Counted from the first letter of the stretch, positions 22,940-36,610 are shown. The stretch is 64,000 nt of DNA from Diphasiastrum complanatum (GCA_029204225.1 CM055114.1:14591371-14655370), one strand, 5' to 3'. A program made the numbers and translations. The notes: a model not told the origin generated them from the sequence alone.

Positions 22940-25150
22940 CAAAAAATAACTCTTCGTAATACCGCCGTAGACAACCACCGTTGACGACAGTGTCTAGGAG
23001 TACGCCGTCGAGTATTTGCAGCTGGACTGCACCATTAGGAAAGATTTTATTAATACCATAAGGTCCTTCACTCTGAAATTTTAATTTTTTGGGGTGCTTT
23101 TTAGATGTATAAAGAAGTACCTGGTCACCTAAGTGTAAATCCTTGTTGCGTAAGTGACGGTCATGCCAGGCCTTTTGGCGTCTTTTGTTAACGAGTCATG
23201 CGTGGCAAGATATGAGTCTTGTCTCGCATAACTGGGCTAACGTAAATAGCCTGGTCTTTACCTGCTGTTCAATTGTAGCTTTCTCACAGAGATCTATAGA
23301 AAAGGCTTCTATGACTCTTAGAGAAGGTACTAAGAATTCTACAGGCATTACCGTCTCTTGACCATACACTAGATGGAATGGGGTGGTGCAGTAAGCCCAG
23401 ATAGCTGAGAAGAGTTTCGTTTCCCAATCAGAACGACTGGTTTCAACTATCTTTGTCAATATTTTAAATATCGTCTTGTTAGTTGATTCGGCCTGGCCAT
23501 TACATCTAGGATAGTACGGTGGTATTCTTTCGGTGAACTACAAGGTAATGGCGTAGCAATTAAAAAGTGTGTGCCGCGATCACTAACTAGCTCAATAGGA
23601 CAGCCAAAATGTGTAATAATGCTTTCATAAAGAAAACGCGCTACCGTCTTTGCATTGACATCCTTTGTTGTTCGAGCCTCAACCCATTTAGTGGCGCAAT
23701 CTGTGGCTATTAGAATATAACCGGCTTGGGTGTGTTTTGCTGCTGGGCTTATTGGCCCAACAAAGTCAATTCCCCATTTATGAAAGGCTTCGACTTCTAT
23801 AATGGGAGTCAAGGGTGTAAAGTCTGCTTTTGTATTTTTCTTGTCGCGTTGGCAGACATCACATGTTTTAATGACAACAAATGTATCTTTAAATAATGAT
23901 GGCCACCACAAGCTTGCTCGAAGAATAATCTTAGTTGTTGCTTCAGCAGAGAAGTGTCCGCCGCCAATATCCTCATGAGCCTGAGATATGATAGGTCGTT
24001 TCTCAGATTCGTAAGCGCATCATCGGATAATACTGTCAACGCCCCTTTTGTAAAGTTGTCCTGCTATTAGTTGAAAGGGCGCTGCTTTAAGCAAAAAATT
24101 TCTTTTTGCAGTTGTATTCAGGCCTTCCTTAAGTCGGTATGTTGTTAGGAACTGAGTGATCTCCTCAGCCCATAAAGGTGTAGCATCAATTTGAAAAAGA
24201 CATGCATCAGGAAGATCATCGTTGACTAGTGCAGTTGCTTTTTCAGCATTAGGGAGTCGGGAAAGGTGATCTGCCATAAAATGTTGGGTGCCTTTTCGAA
24301 TGACTACTCGGAAATTAAATTCCTCGAGTATTGATAACCATCGAGCTATTCAGCCCGTTTTACAAGATTTGTTAACGATATATAACAGGGCTTGATGGTC
24401 GGTATAGAATGCAAAGGGTTGGCCTAGTAAGTAATGTCTGAGTTGTTGAACAACATAGACCATAGCCAATGCTTCTCTTTCGGTTGTAGTGTAGTTTACT
24501 TCAGCAGGCACTAGTTGCCTACTCAAGAAACATATCGGAAAGTCCTTGCCATACTCGTCCAGTTGTGCAAGAAGACCCCCTATGCCATACTTACTTGCGT
24601 CTGTATGCACATGGAACTCTTTTGTGTAGTCTGGTGAACAAAGTATGGGAGCTGTTGTAAGGGCTGTTTTTAACTCCTCAAAAGTTCTAATGCGTTCTTT
24701 GGTCCATCTAGGATCTACCACAACTAAATAAACGAGGCATGCCTTGTCAGCATAATCGAGTAAAAGATGCGATAATAATTAGTGTGACCTAGGAATACAG
24801 AAACCTCCTTTACTGTGGCAGGTAAGGGCATTTCAACCATAATCTTGATTTTTGAAGGGTCGATAGAAATATCGTCCTTTGAAATTATATGTCCGAGTAC
24901 TACCGGATGGGTGACTCATATCTGACACTTATCAGGGTTTAGTGAAATTCCAAATCTACGATAGCGAATGAAGATTATCTCCAGTGCGTCAAGGTGCGTA
25001 GCCACTGAGGAATGTACACCCAGATCATCGAGATAAATCTCGACAATCCAACATAACAAATCCTGAAACGCCCTTTGCATGACACATTGAAAGGTAGAAG
25101 GGGCATTACACAGGCCAAAAGGCATGACATTGTAAGCATAGCATACAAAA
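22940..25150 (-). pseudogene. Ty3/gypsy pol fragment C
   Basis: The minus strand carries, in order from 25150: RT (YAYNVMPFGLCNAPSTFQ, then the catalytic box YLDDLGV), RNase H (FHVHTDASKYGIGGLL, TTTEREALAMVYVVQQL, FYTDHQALLYIVN), linker (QLIAGQLYKRGVD), zinc-binding region (CDVCQRDKKNTK), integrase core (IDFVGPISPAA, ILIATDCATKWVE, ELVSDRGTHF), and the C-terminal end (LHLGDQVLLYTSKKHPKKLK, then EGPYGINKI). Frameshifts occur at several joins. It is the most complete gypsy copy here, but it lacks gag, protease and the N-terminal RT. The minisatellite arrays lie downstream of its polyprotein end. Confidence 0.88.
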
Positions 25151-25159
25151 GATAAAAAT

Positions 25160-25215
25160 ATCTATTCATCATGTGTATGATGCAAGATATATGAAAAGAA
25201 ATGGTTATCTAGCAA
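25160..25215. repeat. Repeat R2, short copy 3
   Basis: TTCATCATGTGTATGATGCA and ATATATGAAAAGAAATGGTT match the R2 copies at 10870-10930 and 15520-15565. It abuts the truncated end of gypsy fragment C. Confidence 0.55.
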
Positions 25216-27990
25216 TTGGTCCCCATTCACAATGCAAGCTTGCTATTCTTCATCCTCTTCAAGCCCTTCTTGCCAAGTGTCCACTCCCCTTGAAAGGTAT
25301 TCCAAGTGGCCTCCATAGTAAATGGTGAGAGAGTGGGGGAGTGTGGCATTGAAGGCTTGCCTTTGGGTACACCAAAACTAGCCTAGATGGTCTAGTCTCC
25401 AAAGCCAAGTGGGTGTACCCTTTTCCGGGACTTTAGCTTCCAAGGCCCATCCCTCATTTATTTTCCAAATTTGGGTGATACCTCTGGCCAGCCCCTATTT
25501 TCTTAGGTGGCCTCCATTTTTCATTACCTTTTGGATTTCAGTGTTTGGTAAAAGTGCTAATTGTAAGGCCACTTCAAATATTTTTGATCTAGCACTGAGG
25601 GTCATGTCCCATGACGCCAATGTTATGCCATCGATACCATTTGGTTAAGAATGCCAACAATATGTTGTCGGGACCATTCAACCTGTAAACTGGTTGTCTT
25701 CATATTTATCGTGACTCGTGGTTCTGATTGTTTCTTGCTTGAATATAAACTATGTTGGACTCTAATCTACAAGCTAAGTTGGATGGCTTGCTTGGTTGGA
25801 GTGTCAATATGAACCTATCTCTAAGTTGAGATTTCATCTTGGCCTCAAAATTGCCAAATAAAAAACGAAACTAGTTGACAATTTTTCACACACATCAATC
25901 ATGTGGATGAGGCACATGAGACCTAGCATTACCATCTCCATGGCTCTCATTCATAGAGGGACATGGATGAGTGTCACATTTACCCTTTGGAGTCAAAATG
26001 ATAAAATGACCAGTTCACAATCATTGGATATAGCTCAATCAAATTTTGTTGCATCTTTTAGAGGATTAACAAGGGAGGCCAATAATGTACAAAGTTAATT
26101 GAGTGCAAAGATACTTGAGAATAAGGTGCACAATATCATATTGGATAAAGGGAGTGAATAGTTTCTAGAGTTCTGCCTTTTATGAACTTAGGAGAGGCAG
26201 CTAGGCTTACAAGCCTTTGCACACCATATATACTTCTATTTCGTTAATAAAAGGGACATTAGTGTTCCAACACTTTATCTATAATTATAGGTAGACAGGA
26301 ATTGATGTGCATCTTCTCCTCTTCATGAAGGAACTATTTCTTCATTTCGAACAAAGAATGTCAAATATGGGAGCTTGTCGTGATGTTTGCGGTTGGGTGG
26401 TGAGAAAGTCTCTGATCTATTTGATATTTCTTTTTCATTTTTGAGGTGATCTATTTCTAGACTTGCATCAATAAAGTATGCCTAACACATTAGGGTTAGT
26501 ATTGTCAAAAACCACATATATATCACGCATGTTTATAGTGCATACATACCTCATGTTGTTTGTTGAGGTCTCAAGTGATGCAAATAACTCATCTATACTT
26601 TACTCTCTATTAAAACATTATTGTTGTGAATGTTTAGAAAGGATTGTGATCAAAGCTCACTTTTTTTTCATCTTGGGAATGTGCCTTTTGTTCTTCAATG
26701 CATTTGTGATGATGTGATTTTTTTTTTTGACTTGACCCTAGTACAAGACTTTATATTTTTTATTCATGCTCATGCAATCCAATATGTATCTGCGTTATAT
26801 AGTTGTCTGATGGAGCATAGTGATGTGTTAGCAAGTGGTGGAATTCTGATTGTTTTGCTATTGATGTCCTCATTGTGATGCTTAATCAAGTCGAATTCCG
26901 AACCTAAAAGACATAAAAAGAGGTTTTCATCAATACGCCACCTACTGGAACCACATCTTATTGCAATGCCGACATTTTCTGGTTCCAAGTTTTTGTCTTT
27001 TGTCCCACCAAACACCACATCGTAAGTTGTCCCTCAAAATTACTTTCTAATTCACACTCCAAAGGACTTTAGAGAATTGCAATGATCACTGAAGCACACC
27101 AATCTACCTCCACAACATGAGACCCTTGCAATGAAGGGAATCCTTGGATGGTAGATGTTTTAAACATCCAACTGTGAGATGTCTGTCTATTCACTTTCGT
27201 AACATACCAGACATATTGAATGGTGTTAGCATGTAAGTCACACAGGCATTATATCATTTTAGAATCTCGTCAACTTGGATTGACGCTCTTACTCAACTTT
27301 TTCATTCTCTTCAATTTCCTACACGGGCTGACTTTATTATGATGCACACAATTTTCTCCTGATACATATGGTAACGTATCAAGGCCATGGAGTTGAAGAA
27401 ATCACAGAAAAGGTGGGCCATTTGCAATATTTCATGGCGTTGTGCAGCAATTTATCCTCTTAAACCCCCCTCTGTGTGCAGAAAAATACCAATAGAAATA
27501 GGGGAATCATTCACATGATCTTTCATGCTAGCGTAAGTTCGTTACATTTCATACATTTATGCTGAACATGATCCCGCATTCAAGTGACAGGTATCCCATC
27601 AAAAGTAGAAAACTTCATTGCAGAAGCTAAAACGGGATTTTGGATAAAACACAATTTCAGTGTGATCCTGAATAAAAAGTACTTCGGAAACATGTCAGAT
27701 TAGATGGGACTGCTTTCTGTTAAGCAAACTGGAAGTAGCCAGCAGACAAGAACTAATTAGAAGGCCTCCATAGCAAGGATAAGGAACACTTCCAAGATGT
27801 TTAGAATCCATACATTTACCCCAATCAAATATTGGCATGTTACTCAGCTTAAGTCAATTCGTAGAATGCATTTGAAATAATGGGTCGCTCAAAAAGAGTA
27901 CAGCACGCATGTCTGGAGATTGATGAGACAGTAACTACATAAAGAACAGTCACTTGAAATAGCTTGAACACAAAACTTCCAACAATTAAG
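25216..27990. other. Intergenic region downstream of CYP51
   Basis: I find no gene here. The segment 25891-25990 (CATGTGGATGAGGCACATGAGACCTA-like) matches 47838-47935, so it holds at least one dispersed repeat. The last 500 bp before 27998 would include the CYP51 3' untranslated region; I cannot fix its end. Confidence 0.5.
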
Positions 27991-27997
27991 CTAGACA

Positions 27998-30900
27998 CTA
28001 ATCGACTGTAAGGGCCCGTCTTTTGTATCGAACTATGAGATCCCCTTTTAGTCCAACAACCATAGCATTCCAATCTGGCTCAGGAAAGGGTGACACTAGG
28101 TCCAATTCAAAGTTACGAAGCAAAATACTCCAGATGGTCTTGACTTGCATATAAGCAAAAGTCTCACCTAAGCAGCCATGCCTCCCACCTCCAAATGAAG
28201 TGTATGAGAAAGCCCCAGCCACCTTGTCCTCTTCTCGACCAGGTGCAAAACGATCTGGATCAAAATTGTTTGGATCTTTGTATATATGGGGTAGTCTGTT
28301 TGCAAACGCTGGTGAGGTACCCACTATATGCCCTTTAGGTATCATGTATTCCTTTCCTTCTCTTGTTTTGACAGTAAAATCACTATGGCTGTATCGAAAC
28401 AACATGATTAAAGGGGGATGCAATCGTAACGCCTCTTTCATACATCTATGCAGAACATCCATCTCACTCAGAATATCATAATCCAACTTATCTCCATGAG
28501 CTTTCATAACTGTCTTCTGCTCTTCAATAGCTTCAGACAGGTACTGCTTGTAGCTGTTTTTGCATGAAGTTCAGAAATGCTTAGACAAAAAAAGCTTTCA
28601 TTGAATGAATTAAGTACAGAAATGGCAGCCTTAAATTTCAGAGCGAGCTTCATGAACAATTATTTTCAGTTCCAAAAACACAGTTCTTTATTTGGAGCAT
28701 GGCAAAAACACGAACCACTACATTCAGAAGAATAAAGTTTCCAGCTCTATTGAGCAAGACTTGGATAAAAATCCTTAAGCACCAAACAAAATAAATGATG
28801 TCAGCAAGGACTGTTCATGATCTCATCTGTACCCTTTCTGTCTCAAAATGTATCAATATCTTCTGCAGAAACAGCCTGGGTTGATAAAGGCGATATTTAC
28901 AAGCAACTATTCAAAACAGAAAAGAGGAGTCATCAAACAGAATGTCACAATTGATGCAAAACTTGATGCACTGTTACTTCATTTCCATCACCAGTATACC
29001 CATTGAGTCATAGACTGATTACTAGGATGACAGACCATGAAACTAGGACAACATCAGGCTCTTTAGATCTCCTATTTTGTGGAACTCTAGCAATCATAAT
29101 CTATTCATCTCGAAGGACACAATAGTGCATTTTGCAGACAAAAAACAGTCACAGCAACAAGCACAACAAAAAAAAAAATTCAGTGTGTTTATGAAGCAAT
29201 ACAGATTCAACTACTTACCTGAGTTTATAAAAGCATCTCTGCAATCTCATAGAACCATGAAACTGGAAAAAGAGTGAACTTCTTAACTGCCTATTTTTGT
29301 GGAACTTACGACATCATGATCTTTCTTATAGCCATTGTTAAGAAAAACCTGACATAAGCGTCAACAAACGTGCACAAGGTTTTTCTTACACGCTGACAGG
29401 GACTATTCGTCTTAGCCATGAGAGGTGGTGAAAGTTGTGATGACCAATGAGTTGCTCCCATCTTATGGGCTCCTATCTTAGGTGTCAACGATAAAGGCCT
29501 ACCCCTAAGTACAAAGGAAGTAAATGCTAAAAGGGGATATCATAATTTGCATAATACTTGACTGCGATAAAAATGTATCTCATCTGGCATTATACTGGCT
29601 TATTTACATTTTGATTCAGGTCTTTGACAAACAAAAAATTTTAGTGGCAAACCAGATTAGGTTGTTCAGATTAGAAAATAATCCAATGTGTTCAAACTGA
29701 AAAGTAAGTCGGTTTACGGGATTTGAATGTTCAGGAAGTTGGCCTACAACAAGATGAGATTCTCAAAAGTGGAATAAGATTTTTCTAAGCACCATGGGGC
29801 TTGCCCTAAGCACAATTTGTAGTCCCCCAAAAAGTCTTTCAATAAATACAAACTTCCAAGTAACGTGAAATAAGAGAAGTTGATAATACACTTTTATAAA
29901 ATAATGACAAGATAGATGCATCAAAGAACACCTTCAACGATAATGGTTAAATTTTTCCTTTCATACTACCATACAAAGAGGCGATTTCACCTTGATAGTG
30001 AAAATATGGCCTTTCTATCACTAACTAATAACTGTTTAATAGTTCTGTTAAGGTCACTTGTTCACAAACTATAAAGTTACGCTATATTAAAAAATTGTAC
30101 AAAGAGGTGTGGAGAACAAGTGTCAAGTTTTAGTAATTGAAAACAAGAAAACACTTTATAATGACTACCGAGCAGAAGCCTCTAAATTCTCTTCCAAGTT
30201 ATGAGTTGCCTTGCTCACTTCTTGATGAAAACTGGCCTCTCATGGTCTGAAAAGCGAACTATTTCTCGTTACTTTGCAGAGTAGTTCTGAAGCATCTAAC
30301 TTCCAATCCAGGGGAGAAAGATGGCAAGTTGATTGTTACTTTCATCTTCGTGCTATGGTACTCATATGTTCCAGATCAGGAGATTATTTTAACGCAAACT
30401 AAAGGAGACCAACATTATCCACATTCGTTAAAGAGTTTGTGCCCTTCTTGGCATCAAAATAACAGGTTCTACAAAGCATCTCACAAGCTACTTGTCCATC
30501 ATTTTTACTTTTTTACCTGAATTAGCAAACTTTGGTATTATAATCACAGCTGGCAACTCAGCAATGCCATAACACAATGGATAAATCTAAGTAAATAAAA
30601 AACTAGCAGCATAGCTTACCGATACATGATACAACATTCCTTAGCCAAGACTAACAAATTGAAAACAGTAGAGCACATTCCTTGAACAAGACTAGTGAAT
30701 TGAAAACAGCCGCTCACACAGAACTGACTCACCGCATAAGATAAGCTCCTGTCCAGGCTGATGTGATCGAACTGGTATGCTGTCCAGCAAAGAGGGCGGC
30801 TATCAACAAGCCTGTAATCTCATTATCAGTTGTTGCACGCCCAGTTGACCTGTATTTTGAATCAATGAAGACCTGGAGCATATCAGTCTCAATTCTTCCC

Positions 30901-33896
30901 GAGGATTTTCGGTTTTGGATGATTTTGGAAAAAACATCTGCCAGTTCCCGTCGGGCTTTATCTCTGCGTTTATGAGCAGGAATTGGAAGATAAGGAAACA
31001 GAACACTGATTGGCTGCATCCCGTTGTCCAAATCATGAAACAAATCATTCACATTGTCAAAAAGCTGGTCCCGAACTTCCCTGCCCAAAAGGCTTCTGCT
31101 TGCAGTCAAAATAACTAAGCGTTCAAGTTCACTCTTGAATTCTATCTCACCCTCATCACCCCATTTAGAGAAGAAAACCTGCCACCAAACAGAAGCGGCA
31201 CATCGTCAACATTCTTGGTAACTTCTAGAATATAGAACTAGCCACTGAGTAGATGTGGACAGCTTAGTAGACATGTTCATGCCTTAAAGGAAGCTCTAGT
31301 CTGCAAGAATCAGTTGATTTTGATTCAAGACTGAATGCACATAAAGAAAATGTTAACATATTATGCAAGCAAATATCAACATATTATGCAAAGTTTTGAA
31401 AAAGCTCAAAACTGGCACTCAACCAGTTAAACACACTTACTAAATTTATTCCTGCCTTCAAGGCAAATTCAGTGCTGAAGATTTTGAAGATCAAGGAACT
31501 TTTACACCACCACACAATCCTTAAAGTAGAAACAAGCACACAAGAGCAACATAATGTATAGCCCTATCCTGAGCACTACGAATACTTTCACATGCTAATT
31601 GTAGCATTCCTTGCATCTCATGCAGAACATCAGCAACCTTCTAGATCTTAATAGATTTTGTCTCCACATTAACCAGGGATCTAGGTTGGAAACTGTACGT
31701 CAGCATAAACGGACTATTACATGTAGCAGAATGTTTATTACTATTATAAGCTAACTCCATTGAAGAATATAATCCTCCCAATAAAATTTGTCGCACCTGA
31801 AATATCAGACATCAAGCAGGATCTATAAATAGGGATTGTATCTGTATCAAGCAGGACTAGCTCATGTTTGACACTTTGTTGCTGATATGAAAAGTAGTTC
31901 ATGTAGTCTCATGGACAAGTTTGAGACTTTTCATTAGACATCTCTTTTTGTTTAGTATATTGTGTTATGAACAATCTTAAAACAATATTGCATAATTTAT
32001 TTCTTTGAACCCAATTTGTGGTTTTGATGGTGTCTCTAACCTTATTATGACATTGCTTGGGGTGATGCAAGATCACACAACATGCTTAATTTCCAATTTA
32101 TGACCATATTGTGTTGGAGAGTGTGGCTTGGGGCTGGTAGTGTCTTGTCGGCCTTCCTCTATGTTGGTATTTTCGCATGCCTAATGTACCCTTGTCCAAA
32201 TGTCTACTAACTTGACTAGCACTCCATGGTGGTGTCTCTAACCTTATTATGACGTTGCTTGGGGGTGATGCATGCAGTCATGCATGAGTAAAGATGGTTG
32301 TTGTGCATAAGCCTTTATTGGCATTGTATGCATTGATCACAATGTGGACAACTTGTATGCATGTACAGTTAGGCAGTCAAGGATTGCATCATTCTTATTG
32401 GATGTGTATTTTGCAAAAAGCATTTGCAGTAATTTTTAAAATCCTTGGTTAGATTGTTAAAGTGGCATACTCAGGCATTTCATATTGATTTTAGATGTGC
32501 AAACTCTTGGTAGACAGCTAAATCGAGGAGAAAAAAGGCAATAGAAGTGTGCAACCTAGTCTAAATATGTCAGCCTGTTCAAGTTAATACCTGACTTCAT
32601 GCAATTTCCAAAGCAAATTTTGTGAACATTGCTTGCATCAAGTTATATCTACACATCGTGGGCCAGAGAGCACAAGCAAGAATACCTTTTTTCTTAGTAA
32701 TTCAGTAGTAAATAACACCTCGTTAAGCTATCTTCCGCAGTTTTTTATCACTAAATTTTGAGAGAAATTCCTATTTAATCCGGCCATCAAAGGGATATGG
32801 TTCGGAATTGAAGACCTGGCCTTCCTCTGCATTTCCCGCGCTTAGGAGAGCGGCCCCAGTCTTCTTACCCAAGAGAGATATTCGTTAGGAGTAACATGCA
32901 GATCGAATAAAGCGTTCATGCCAAATCGTAAGGTGTAATTGAACTGTCTCTCGATCCTGATATGCCATATAATTTCCAGCAGAAGCATAAAACAACATTA
33001 TTCTAAGAAGGCATATGTATGTACTATGACTGGTTTATCTCTTTATCCAGAGACAGTAGCAAACTAAGAGCTCCAATCTGCATATTACAGCTGATCGATG
33101 TAACTTATCATATATAGATTTGCAATGACTAAGCCAACCGTAAATTCTTCCGTCCGAAGCAAACTTATGCGTGCCTGACCCTTGCCAAAAGTTTCAATTA
33201 GACTACGAAACAATGGCGAGAGGACTAACCTGTGCCTTCTCTACCAGAATATTATACATCTGATCGATTAGCTCTAATAACATACATCAATAATAACTGA
33301 ATCCAATGCAAATCTGACTCAGTTACTGAATCCGAAGCAAACTAATGCTTGCCTGATTTTTGCCAAAAGTTTCATCTGGCCAACAAAACATTGCATATAG
33401 GACTAACCTGTGCTTCCTCTACCATGTAATCCACGTATCGCTTCAGACTCGTTACTTTGAGCGCCTCAGTAAAGAAGCGGAACTGCTCCATCCGAACAGA
33501 ATAGTCCACATCAAAAACCACACCCGGCCCAAACGTAGGCACATTAAACTGATACACCTCCTTCTGGCTCATATCCGCCTCTGCTGCCTTGAAAAAATGA
33601 GCAGAAACTTCTGGCCCTATCAAGAAGGTGATGCTCTTGGTCACAATCTTGACTGTGAAAACGCTACCTAGACGCTGATATTCATCTGCGAGCATGAGCA
33701 TTGGCCCCTTTATGAACTTGATCAGGCCTCCTATCAAAGGGATGGTGTTCACAACAGGGGGCAGGGATCTGGATCGCCTCCTCAGCAGAGTTAAGATTAT
33801 CAGACTTCCCCAAACAACTGTCCCCAGGAAGATGAGCATCACGTTTGTGGAGATGCCATTCAACCACAGCGCTTTGGCAAGATCCGACAACTCCAT
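27998..33896 (-). CDS. CYP51: Sterol 14-alpha-demethylase (obtusifoliol 14-demethylase)
   Basis: Three exons: 33896-33408, 31178-30733 and 28553-27998. They join in frame at GT-AG introns of 2229 and 2179 bp to give 496 residues, the normal length for the family. An N-terminal membrane anchor lies at about residues 18-38. The substrate-loop segment FNVPTFGPGVVFDVDY is in exon 1, the oxygen-binding I-helix AGQHTSS at 294-300, the E-x-x-R motif at 352-355, and the haem ligand Cys439 in FGGGRHGCLGE. CYP51 is an ER-bound P450 that removes the 14-alpha methyl group of obtusifoliol in phytosterol synthesis, using NADPH-P450 reductase. No key residue is missing. The start is the only ATG placed before the anchor. 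Angiosperm CYP51 genes typically have fewer introns. Introns carry short repeats but no other gene. Confidence in function is high. Confidence 0.95.
30733..31178 (-). other. CYP51: CYP51 exon 2
   Basis: The 446-bp middle exon starts after a GGCAG acceptor with V-F-F-S-K-W-G and ends at GCG|GTGAGT. It encodes residues 164 to 312 and splits the Arg312 codon with exon 3. The I-helix lies at its end. Confidence 0.92.
32027..32275. repeat. Direct repeat pair inside CYP51 intron 1
   Basis: The block GGTGTCTCTAACCTTATTAT plus the following GACRTTGCTTGGGG occurs at about 32030 and again at about 32230, near-identical over roughly 45 bp. Confidence 0.8.
33150..33440 (-). repeat. 178-bp offset duplication copying the CYP51 exon 1 donor
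   Basis: The segment around 33330-33430 (intron start and exon 1 end) is repeated at about 33152-33250. Shared blocks are CGAAGCAAACT, TGCCAAAAGTTTCA and GACTAACCTGTG followed by CTCTACCA. The intronic copy therefore carries a second consensus-like 5' splice site near 33230. Confidence 0.75.
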
Positions 33897-34100
33897 CCCG
33901 ATCTGGATCTGGTGAGAAAACGAGGATCAAGACGCTGCAAGCATTACTCGCAGATTTGCGAAGATAAGCGAAGAAGATCCATCTGCTTTGCTTTTCTGCT
34001 TCGCATCTGCTCTCGATCACCCTCCTCCTCCTCCTCCTATTTTTATTTTACTTTTTGTTTCCCCAACCCCCCCTTTTTTTTTTCTGTCCATCACCCTTTT
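33897..34100 (-). promoter_or_regulatory. CYP51 5' flank
   Basis: Upstream of the CYP51 start the minus strand contains a GAGG-repeat tract (plus-strand CCTCCTCCTCCTCC at about 34020) and purine-rich sequence, a common feature of plant 5' untranslated regions and core promoters. No clear TATA box was found, so the transcription start is not fixed. Confidence 0.35.
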
Positions 34101-34194
34101 TCACAAAAACGGCCCTTAGCTTTAGGGTCCCACATGCTTGTAGCCCATAGGGGCTGCCACTTGGGCTCACAAAAGTTGGAATTGAGTTGCCCCC

Positions 34195-34322
34195 CTCGTG
34201 TGGGCTGATCTCATACAAAAGGGTTATGCAAATTTGGTCTAGCGGTGGGTTGCCACTTGGGCCTCTGTCGTGTGGGCTGATCTCATACAAAAGGGTTATG
34301 CAAATTTGGGCTAGCGGTGGTA
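34195..34322. repeat. ~71-bp tandem duplication
   Basis: GTGTGGGCTGATCTCATACA and the following AAAGGGTTATGCAAATTTGG occur at about 34199 and 34270, almost identical. Confidence 0.85.
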
Positions 34323-34807
34323 TGCATCCCTGCATCTTGCAGGCACTATCTAGGTTTGGCCCTAGCACAGCCACAACCGCACAGTTTTTTTTTATATTTG
34401 GAGAAACCTACCCAGGCCTATGTGATTGACACGTGTTTATTGTCCCATAAGTCATCTGTGTTTCTTATAGCTTCTACATATATATCAAAACAAAAATAAT
34501 AACCTTAAAGCGTGTGTGTGTGAATTCGGAGGCCCACCAAAAAATTTGGTGTTTGCACTTGGGCAACCGTGTGCTCAAAACTGCCAAAAATCCCGATGCT
34601 TGCACCTAGAGATAGCTTGTGCTCGCGTGCTAAAAACTAAACAAATCAAAAAGAAAATTGGGCAACTTTGTAGAGGGCATTTGATGCCCTTGCCCATGCC
34701 ATGTGGCACACAGCACGCTATAGCCAAACCGTTTTGGAGTTCCTGTATGGGCCAATGGTCGGGTGGATTCTTGAGAGATGACCCAAGCATCCACCACCCA
34801 TTGGATG

Positions 34808-35130
34808 AAGATGGCCCCACCACTGCAAAGCATCAGAGTTGCCTCTATGCTCTCCCCATGAAGATGATTCAAGCTTTGTCTTATACAGAGAAAGGTTCAT
34901 GTACATGTAATCACATATCCCAAACATCCACCTCCTTGGGATGAATTTTGCCTCTATGCTCTTCCCTTGGTGATGAAGCTTTGTGTCAAAAGGGAGAAGG
35001 TCAAAGCAGGTCATCTTCCAAGCAAGCATCTCCAAGATTAGAGAAAGTTGGCCCCACCACTGCAAAACAATTGCAATTGCTTCTGTGCGTTCTCCATGCA
35101 TGATTCAAGTTATGTCTCAAAAGGGGAAAG
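34808..35130. repeat. ~235-bp imperfect duplication
   Basis: TGGCCCCACCACTGCAAA near 34811 and 35048 is followed in both by CTCTATG/CTTCTGTG, TCTCCATG, GATTCAAG and AAAGG-spaced blocks. A third weaker copy lies between them (about 34950). No gene is recognised in 34323-35600. Confidence 0.6.
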
Positions 35131-36099
35131 CCCATGAGCCACAACCACAACTCCCAAGCAATCACCCTTGGATGACGATGGCCTTGCCACTTTCACAATT
35201 GCCATTAGGTTCTTGTCATGGTGGTGTCTCAAACTGTGTCTCGGAAGTAGAAAGTCACAATTTGTAAGAATGAGTCACTCCACTCCAACCACACAAATGC
35301 AAGATGGAGTTGTTACTTTGGAACAATGCAATAGACATCTCAATTTCCGTGGTCATTTTATTATGCCCCTCCAATTCCAATGAGCACACATCAAATCTGG
35401 GTTCAAACAACGTACCAATTATAATAATTGTGCACTATCATTGCTTGTCTTTCTGAAGTTACTACTAATCACCCTTTCATCTTAAATTCCTCATGACAAC
35501 TCAAAATTTTGTAGGCATTAGGAATAAACTTACAAAGTAGAAGTTTCCTAGTCGTGAGTAGGTGAATGTGAAGGGCTTCATAAACGATGGATGACACAGA
35601 TGGCTATGTTACTTCGTATCCAACACTGAGGAAGACAACACAATGATATCCGAAAAGGGCAACATGGATACACACAATGAAAACATATATCCTTGTGCAA
35701 CTCTACTAAGCAATCAATCTTTCTTAAATGTCATAAACAATTAGCCTTTTTTAACTCGAACAGAGACACTCTTCTAACGAGAGGTAGATACCGCAAAGGT
35801 CAAGCAAACTAATGAAATAGTTGTTGTCCCCACATTGTCTCATCATGCCATGAGTCTCCATTACGAAAGTAACATACTATCATAAGCATTCAGATTAGAG
35901 AAATGAAGAAGATGAGAGATGCATACAGACAATGAACAAGAGCACACATATTGTCTATTCTCACTACAATACATATTGAACAGAGTACAATGTTAAAAAT
36001 AGAAAACCTTGGCCATATTAACTAACTACAAAATATCTCTGATCAAGTCTAACTTGCTTAGGAAAGTACAAGTGTATATGTTGATTATTGATCTCTAAC

Positions 36100-36610
36100 A
36101 ATCTCCCTCAATGATCAAATTACGTTCTTCTATACTTAATAATGTATGGAAATTTTAAATTTACTTTTATCTATAACTTAAATATGTCAGCCACTTGATC
36201 TACTACAAAATTCTAGATCAATGGCTTGTTCTTTAATTTCTCTCAAACAAAGTGACTATACTTTTATATGTCTTGTTCGAGCATGTAACTCAAGATTTTT
36301 AGCTAGGTGAATAAAATTTGATTATTGCATGCAATTTTGGTTGCACCCACTTGTGATTGTCCCCCATCTGAAAATATGTGGTAGTCATATTGCTTCCTAC
36401 GTAGCACTACTTGGTGATCACTAATCAACTTTCATAGGAGTAATGGTATGTTGCTTCCTGCGACTACTGTAAGCAAGAATTGTAGTACATGCACTAAATG
36501 TGAACCTTGTAATGGATCTCCTATCATCATCACTTCTTGTCCAATCAACAACATAGAAACCCACTATAATTATTAGTTTTCTAATCCATGTGAAAATTGT
36601 CAACATTTCC
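36100..36610 (-). pseudogene. Copia RNase H end with polypurine tract
   Basis: The minus strand gives the copia RNase H signature in decayed form: DDDRRSITRFTFSACTTILA then SSRRKQHTIT. Further on it reads a CNNQIKFIHLAKN...HARTRHIKV-type segment with the third acidic-region motifs. Near 36112 the minus strand has TTGAGGGAGAT followed by TGTTAGAGATC, a plausible polypurine tract and LTR start, so 35600-36110 is probably a 3' LTR. Confidence 0.65.

Noticed and set aside
26478-27018. Short open frames of about 80 codons in the CYP51 3' flank
   Set aside because: Low-complexity hydrophobic sequence without motifs, at a length expected by chance in AT-rich DNA.
33360-34020. Plus-strand and alternate minus-strand frames over CYP51 exon 1
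   Set aside because: Shadows of the real CYP51 exon, which explains the region fully.
34516-35383. Open frames on both strands at 34.5-35.4 kb
   Set aside because: No domain, and they overlap the imperfect duplications; both strands look equally open.
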